DNA of 64,000 nucleotides from Alviniconcha marisindica (taxonomy: Eukaryota; Mollusca; Gastropoda; Provannidae). The notes beneath the pieces are model-generated. The model was not told where the DNA came from. It did not search any database and was given only the letters and a program-made list of their open reading frames with translations. The stretch is taken from NCBI GenBank assembly GCA_018857735.1, contig JABMCL010000533.1, positions 124,001-188,000 on the forward strand, read 5' to 3'. Each line of letters begins with the position of its first letter. The stretch's first letter is position 1. This document shows, one piece after another, positions 58,604-64,000 of this stretch. The translations under genes were made by a program, and so were the position numbers.

Positions 58604-60150
58604 TTATTGGTCAACTCGATTAAGACGGTTGCTAAATATCAAAACCTGAAGTATCTGGGTTATTTGCCAGTGAATAAAAAGTACCCTTAACTCCATCCCA
58701 TCAACACCCCACGGTTTTAGTAAGCTGAGCCTGAAACCCAGGCACACATTAAGCAGCCCGAAATTAAAAAATAGCCTTGGAAAATTTTTTGTACACATTC
58801 TTCCTGGCATCGGCACTTTGCGTCGGCCCGACCGGGTTTCAAAAGGAAAAGAGGGGGGCTTCGCCCCAAGATCCGTGCGTTTCCGTTCAACTGCTGTAGG
58901 TGAGATCGCTTTGGGGCTTGTTTTGCACCATATCTTCCTCCTCCCCAACACGTGCCAGTTTGCCTCCCCTTCCCCAGTTCCCTACCAGACAACACTTAAC
59001 AGTTAAAACCTAGACTTTGACACAATCTGTAACGCTCACACTAACTCAGCTTAAGAGGTCAAACGTTGCGCGATTTTATGATAAATCTGTTGTCACTAAA
59101 ACTAGTTTATTTCAAAACCTAAAAACTTAAATTAGACACCATGACCTCAACTGGTTCATGTTTCCTTAACAACACGATCATTTTTTCACCCCCGCGTGTG
59201 AAGCGAGGTGGCGTCCTGGCCTTCGTCCTAACGACCTTCTGGTTCCCTGGACGTAAAGAATTGCACCCTGCTTCGCATTGGTCAAACTTGCCCTAATATG
59301 TCAATGACATCGAGACCTAAGATCATTCATCATCATCCCTCAATTAATTTTTTGTTTCCTGGCATCTAGCGTAATCTTTGTCTTACCAACATTATTTCCC
59401 AAAAGCTTTCTGCACCAATTCAAGAGTGAAACATTTTAAAATATTTGCCAGGGGTCTTCGTTTTAAAGCAATCCAAAGTTGCCATCACCAAACTTAAAGA
59501 GGCAGGTAAGAGTTTGAGTTCCTTTGGGTTAGTAATATAGAAACAACATGGGTGAAAGGCAACCCCCTTAGGGAGTTCAGTACCAAATCTTCAGACACAT
59601 CCATTCCCACAAACACGCTGCGGTCGATCTCGGAGAAAATCCCTGATCCACAGTACAAGCTATACATCTCTAATCCTCCTCTCGTTCTCTTCGTTCAGCC
59701 TCGGGTACTTGAATAACCCTACCCATACTAGGATTTTTGCTTTCAAATTCGTTATGTGTATTGTTATTCTGCATTGTCCAAGCTACAGCTCTGCGGCATC
59801 TCTTCTGCCCTACTTGTGCTCTTCGCTTATCCTCAGCCTTGATACTTGAATTTTGTCTTATTTAGAATTTTGTCTATGGTCAGTCGCGGGAGGGAGGTAG
59901 TGGAAGGTGTGAGGGGGAACGGGAGGGAGTGTTTCCGTTTCATTGGGATTTGATTAAAAACAACATGCATCCACCCCTTACAGTATACCTGTCACTCACA
60001 TCCAGATTTCCTTGCATAATAAAGTTATATATGGAAGTTTCACAGACAAAGGGCTATCTGCATGGGCAAAATAAAAACTGAAGGAAAATAAATTTAAGGT
60101 ATAAAGTTATTAAGAGGTAGTGCCCCATCTCTACTCCTGTTATACAAAGA
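58604..60150. other. No gene recognised
   Basis: Mixed sequence. A dispersed-repeat end CTGGTTCCCTGGACGTAAAG lies near 59230-59250. A minus-strand frame at 58604-58951 has no recognisable domain. Confidence 0.4.
59706..59768 (+). pseudogene. Truncated duplicate of the tRNA-Leu 3' end and its flank
   Basis: AACCCTACCCATACTAGGAT and TTTTGCTTTCAAATTCGTTA, then TGTGTATTGTT, align with AACCCCACCCGTACTAGATT and TTTTTGCTTCGAAACTTCGT, then TATGTGTAT, of the tRNA gene at 57.7 kb. Only the last T-stem and acceptor bases plus the downstream flank are present, so it cannot make a tRNA. Confidence 0.65.
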
Positions 60151-60179
60151 ACCCTCAATGAAACAGAATAAACAAGACG

Positions 60180-60302
60180 ACACACACACACACACGCCGC
60201 CCGCTCGCGCACGCACGTGGATGGACAATTGGCTTTGTGAAAAACGTATCATGTGGTTCCTTAATTGGGGGTTGGGATGGGGGGGGGGGGGGGGGGGGGG
60301 CT
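60180..60302. repeat. Short CA/GC run and a G tract
   Basis: CACACA with GC-rich steps at 60180-60218 and about 21 consecutive G at 60280-60300. Confidence 0.85.
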
Positions 60303-60395
60303 TTCAATGCAACGGGTCTGTCATCTTCAGCTCTGTGCCTTTTCACTCTTAAATTGAGACTAAAAACTCACCATTTCTCTTCTGCATAGTGTCAT

Positions 60396-60475
60396 TTTAA
60401 TAATAATAATAATTTATTTTATATAGCGCCTCAACAACAATTATATGAGCTCTTAGCACTGTACAGATCAACAAA
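60396..60475. repeat. SINE-tail-like segment after (TAA)n
   Basis: AATAATAATAATAATTTATT, then TTATATAGCGCCTC and GAGCTCTTAGCACTGTACAG. The AGCGC...GAGCTC...GCxxTGTACA order is typical of conserved SINE 3' domains in invertebrates. The class is inference. Confidence 0.4.
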
Positions 60476-60641
60476 TGCAATAGAACACACATCAATATGT
60501 TACTTAAATTAGCCTAAAACAACAATTCTCTATCTATACATATTTCAGTTCACGCAAATTCAAGATTCATTTCAAAACATAGCATTTAGAATAAAAGTAC
60601 GAATTTAGACATTAAAACAATCTGCAAGTAATGCATTTCAC

Positions 60642-60876
<235 letters not shown>

Positions 60877-60879
60877 ACA

Positions 60880-61215
60880 CATCCACGTGTGCATCCACAA
60901 CGGAGTATACCACTTTGAGAACACGTAGCTTATTTCAAACATTTAACAACATTCAATATCTAATCACAGATAAATAAAAGCTGCATAACTAGAACAATGT
61001 TTACAGCGTTGTTTTCAGGTTAAATGAAATAAAATATGATAAACATAATAAATTTAAAACTAGTAATAAAACAAATATACATAATTCATTTGCTTTGCAC
61101 CATATGTCGTCTCTCTAAATGAAATAAAATATGATAAAACATAATAAATTTAAAACCAGTATTAAAACAATTATACATAATTTATTTATTGTGTGCCCTT
61201 TCTCATCCTCATCCT
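60880..61215. other. No gene recognised; local duplication
   Basis: AATGAAATAAAATATGATAA with an ACATAATAAATTTAAAAC continuation occurs twice (about 61024 and 61118), a diverged 94-bp tandem duplication. Confidence 0.6.
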
Positions 61216-61282
61216 CCTCTCTCTCTCTCGCTCTCTCTTTCTCTCCCAATCTCTCCCCCCCACCACCACCCTCTCTCTCACT
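61216..61282. repeat. CT-rich microsatellite 3' of a LINE relic
   Basis: Interrupted CT/GA-type repeat. On the minus strand it follows the LINE ORF end directly. Confidence 0.9.
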
Positions 61283-61289
61283 CTGTGAC

Positions 61290-61584
61290 AGGTGTTTCGT
61301 GAACAGATACGTCTTTAGTTGTTTTTTAACGTGACCAGACACTGGCTCTGTCTGACGTATACAGGGAGTGAATTCCAAGTAGCTGGACCATACACAGAAA
61401 ACGATCTTTTTCCGTAAGTATTCAGAGAGAAACGCGGAACAACCAAGATGGAAGAGTCTTGAGATCTTAGAGTTCTAGTGGGTTTGTAAGTTTGGAGAAG
61501 CTCACACGGATAGGAGGGCATAGCAACAGAGTTGAGGCATTGGTAGCATAGGGTAGAGACCTTGTATTCTATCCTAGACTCCAA
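61290..61584 (-). mobile_element. 3' end of a non-LTR retrotransposon ORF2
   Basis: The minus strand reads YPCELLQTYKPTRTLRSQDS, then LVVPRFSLNTYGKRSFSVYG, PATWNSLPVYVRQS, and after a one-base frame change KKQLKTYLFTKHL. This is a well-preserved LINE reverse transcriptase C-terminus (YxPxRxLRS...TYGxRxFSxxxPxxWNSLP...LKTxLF). It passes directly into a (GA)n-rich tail on the minus strand. Confidence 0.85.
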
Positions 61585-61810
61585 TTTTCTTTCTTCTATT
61601 TCCTTCCAGCAAACATATTACTAATATGCATGTATTTGCTCGGGGAATATGTAGGTAGTGTTGCTTAATGTCCTCAGATGTCACTTGACATATTAGGGAC
61701 AAGCTGAGACCAATGCCGAAGCATGGTTCAGTATAGCTTTACGTCAGTCCACGGAAATCAGAAGGCTCGTTAGGACGGAGCCCATGACGGCCACTCGACT
61801 CTGCTCCTGA
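61585..61810. other. No gene recognised
   Basis: Upstream side of the LINE relic. No coding motif seen. Confidence 0.45.
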
Positions 61811-61817
61811 ATTGGGG

Positions 61818-61981
61818 GTGGGTGTGTGTGTGTGTGTGTGTTTTGGGGTGTGTGTGGTGTGTGTGTGTGTGTGTGTGTGTTTGGTGTGTGTGTTGTGTGT
61901 GGTGTGTGTGTGCGGGTGTGTGTGCGTGCGTGTGGTGTGTGCGTGTGCGTGCGTGGTGCGTGGTGTGGTGGTGCGTGCGTG

Positions 61982-62012
<31 letters not shown>

Positions 62013-62056
62013 TGTGCGTGTGTGTGTGTGTGTGCGTGTGCATGTGCATGTGCATG
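61818..62056. repeat. Irregular (GT)n/(TGCG)n microsatellite
   Basis: GT blocks with many GGT and GCG interruptions, then TGCG units and GTGCAT units. Confidence 0.95.
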
Positions 62057-62515
62057 CTTTTGAACGTGTGAAAGCATCTATAAACCGGACTCTTATGAGA
62101 TGGGGCACCATAAATAATCTAATAATATTGTATTATTATATACTTTAGAATGGCTGGCAGCAGGAAACTTGAGCTATGCTGCTGGAACATTGACAACCCT
62201 AAAAGCATTATTGCAGAACGTCTACAGGGACAGTGTTCATTGCCGAGACTGGTATTTACCCTGGAGGGAAATAATAAAAAATAAAATAATAAAAATATAG
62301 AATAAATCTAATGCGTCACGAAAAGGGGCAATTTTCAGCGATTTTCCCCCCTTTGTCTGCCGACTTCGAGAAGAAGGGAAAATAATCCGTGAAAGTAATT
62401 ATTTCTTTTTCTCTCACACTTAAAGGGAGGGAATGTTCGGGATAGCAAGCCTAATCGTCTGCCAGGATTAATGCCCTTGAATGATATTTACATTGCAGCT
62501 AATAAAAGTACATTA
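62057..62515. other. No gene recognised
   Basis: AT-rich mixed sequence. No coding motif or repeat recognised. Confidence 0.45.
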
Positions 62516-62517
62516 TT

Positions 62518-62524
62518 AATAAAA

Positions 62525-62584
<60 letters not shown>

Positions 62585-62605
62585 TACTACTACTACTACT
62601 ACCAA
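62518..62605. repeat. (AAAT)n(CAA)n(CTA)n compound microsatellite
   Basis: Tetra- and two trinucleotide blocks abut: AATA units, CAA units, then CTA units. Confidence 0.96.
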
Positions 62606-62653
62606 CGGCAGCAACAACAATACTAATGAAAAATAAATGGTGTGATAAATTGA

Positions 62654-62776
62654 CCACACACACACACAGATACACACACACAGACACAGACACACACACA
62701 GACACAGACACACACACACACAGACAGACACAGACACAGAGACAGACAGACACACACACACACACACACACACACA
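62654..62776. repeat. (CA)n with CAGA interruptions
   Basis: CA units broken by regularly spaced GA steps. Confidence 0.95.
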
Positions 62777-62849
62777 GAAGGGGGAAAAGTCGATAATACA
62801 TAAACTGTGATAAAGTGACACAAATCTGCTTCAAATCTGTCCAATAGTT

Positions 62850-63535
62850 TTCAGAATTCCATTTTTTTCTGGTTCAGTCAGGTTCTGCAGCCCATGTGCG
62901 GGCCAGAACTGCTCGCAGTCCCACTTCTGAGACATCACACGACAGTGGCTGAAGGGAACCAGACGCTTTACAGACTGCAGCATGTCTTTCACTTTTTGTG
63001 TGCAGTTGTGCACTTATCTGCGCCTGAAGATGACTCCTTTCTGCCGAAGGTTGTTCAGGAATGGTGACAGGACTATGGTTAGCAGAAACTTTTCTTTGAA
63101 GTTAAATAACCACAGGAAAGACTTCAGTTCGGAGGCATTTTAGGGGATTGGTGCATTCTGAACTGCTTCCACTTTTTCTTTCGTGGGCTGAATGCCGTCG
63201 ACTGTGATTCGATATCCTAAGTACTTAACTTCGGGGAGCATAAACTCACATTTGTCTCGCTTCAGTTTGAAACCATCTGAATGAAGTCGCCTCAAAACTT
63301 CACTAAAGTGATGAATGTGTGACTCCTCAATGGCACCTGTGATTAGGATGTCATCCTGGAAAGCTGCCACTTTTAAAGATGCCTTAGAGCAAATAATCCA
63401 TCTAACACTGGAAAATGGCTGCAGCTGCAGAAACGCTGCAGAAACGCCAATCTGAACAGCCATTTTGGAGTGTTGATGATGGTCAGGTCTTTTGACTCTC
63501 GTACAAGCTTCAGTTGCTGGTATGCGGTTGTCAGG
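62850..63535 (-). mobile_element. Ty3-type LTR retrotransposon pol fragment (reverse transcriptase to RNase H), decayed
   Basis: From 63535 downward the minus strand encodes [20 protein letters not shown], then (after frame disturbance) FQDDILITG with an F-x-D-D active-site motif near 63350, and LRRLHSDGFKLKRDKCEFML. KYLGYRITVDGIQPTKEKVE comes next, then an in-frame TAA at about 63138-63140, ASELKSFLWLFNF and a diverged VSEVGLRAVLA stretch at the start of an RNase H-like domain. The 5' side is cut off exactly at a (CA)n/(ACGC)n tract. No LTRs, protease or integrase are visible. Stops and frame breaks show it is inactive. Confidence 0.85.
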
Positions 63536-63541
63536 TGTGTG

Positions 63542-63625
<84 letters not shown>

Positions 63626-63640
63626 TGTGTGCGTGCGTGC

Positions 63641-63696
<56 letters not shown>
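63535..63696. repeat. (GT)n(GTGC)n(GT)n compound microsatellite
   Basis: GT, then about twenty TGCG units with one GTGT step, then about 25 GT units. It abuts the pol fragment. Confidence 0.97.
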
Positions 63697-64000
63697 CTTT
63701 TTTTCTGTTATCATTATTTGTAACTGTGTATATATTTTTACATTTAATTGCTATGTATAGTTCCACTTTTGGGAAGGGGTGGGAACTGTTTGTACTTTTT
63801 GATATGAGCGTCCTTTGGTAGTTTTAGCTTGCGAGAACTTACATGTATGCACTGTGTGTATCTGGTGCTGTGAACACGCAAGGTTTTGTGTGGATTTTTT
63901 TTTATGCGCTATATATACATTTTCATTCATTCATTTATTCATTTATGTCACATGAGCTATCAGGGTAACTTTATGATGATGGCACCGTTACCTTTGAACT
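63697..64000. other. No gene recognised
   Basis: T-rich sequence with a short ATTC repeat at about 63922-63945. Nothing else is supported. Confidence 0.45.

Noticed and set aside
63140..63766. 208-codon minus-strand open frame read as one gene
   Set aside because: Its first third is a microsatellite artefact. Only the part below about 63535 is real, as a decayed pol fragment.

Overview
The window is eukaryotic genomic DNA, most likely from a gastropod or other mollusc. The evidence is intron-rich coding sequence with GT/AG splice sites, very dense dinucleotide and (TGCG)n/(ACGC)n microsatellites, a nuclear-type tRNA-Leu gene, and remnants of invertebrate transposons (RNase H-bearing non-LTR elements, a Ty3-type pol, mariner, tRNA- and 5S-like SINEs, palindromic MITEs). 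The species is an inference. Nothing prokaryotic or CRISPR-like was seen. Most long open frames here are artefacts of microsatellites (poly His-Thr, Cys-Val, Arg-Glu, Leu-Ser).

The one clear host protein gene occupies about 31.0-55.7 kb on the minus strand. It is an orthologue of the E3 ubiquitin ligase ZSWIM2, and I could place eleven exons by eye. In order these encode an N-terminal leader, a SWIM zinc finger, a first RING (split over two exons), a ZZ finger, a helical linker, the first half of a second RING, and a Ser/Gln/Arg-rich tail ending in a stop at 31039-31041. Phases agree across every junction I could join. One exon, which should carry the His/Cys and CPxD part of the second RING (between 43665 and 39687), was not found. 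The introns hold LINE, SINE, MITE, mariner and minisatellite debris. A tRNA-Leu(UAA) gene lies about 2 kb upstream, after an ETS/YY1-like motif cluster that may be the promoter region.

Left part (0-31 kb): a partial coding exon runs off the left edge. A heavily frameshifted copy of a large invertebrate multi-copy gene (XPG/FEN-like nuclease motif and Cys-rich tail) lies at 2.8-6.0 kb. The rest is repeat-rich and gene-poor: microsatellites, fragments of one RNase H-type LINE family (15.4, 18.6, 26.4 and 34.8 kb, all on the minus strand), a second LINE type ending in (GA)n at 12.5 kb, tRNA-SINE copies at 14.7 and 25.8 kb with deleted relatives at 20.6 and 23.4 kb, a SAP-like repeat (copies at 19.9 and 41.7 kb), and at least six copies or half copies of a palindromic MITE.

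Right part (56-64 kb): a 109-bp C tract, the tRNA gene, a strongly G-depleted stretch with more C tracts, LINE 3' ends, GT/GC microsatellites, and a decayed Ty3-type pol fragment at 62.85-63.53 kb.

I did not find a convincing new multi-gene system. The most interesting items are the ZSWIM2 locus details (duplicated splice donor, unlocated half-RING exon, exon flanked by complementary microsatellites), the palindromic MITE family, and the association of LINE 3' ends with (GA)n tracts.
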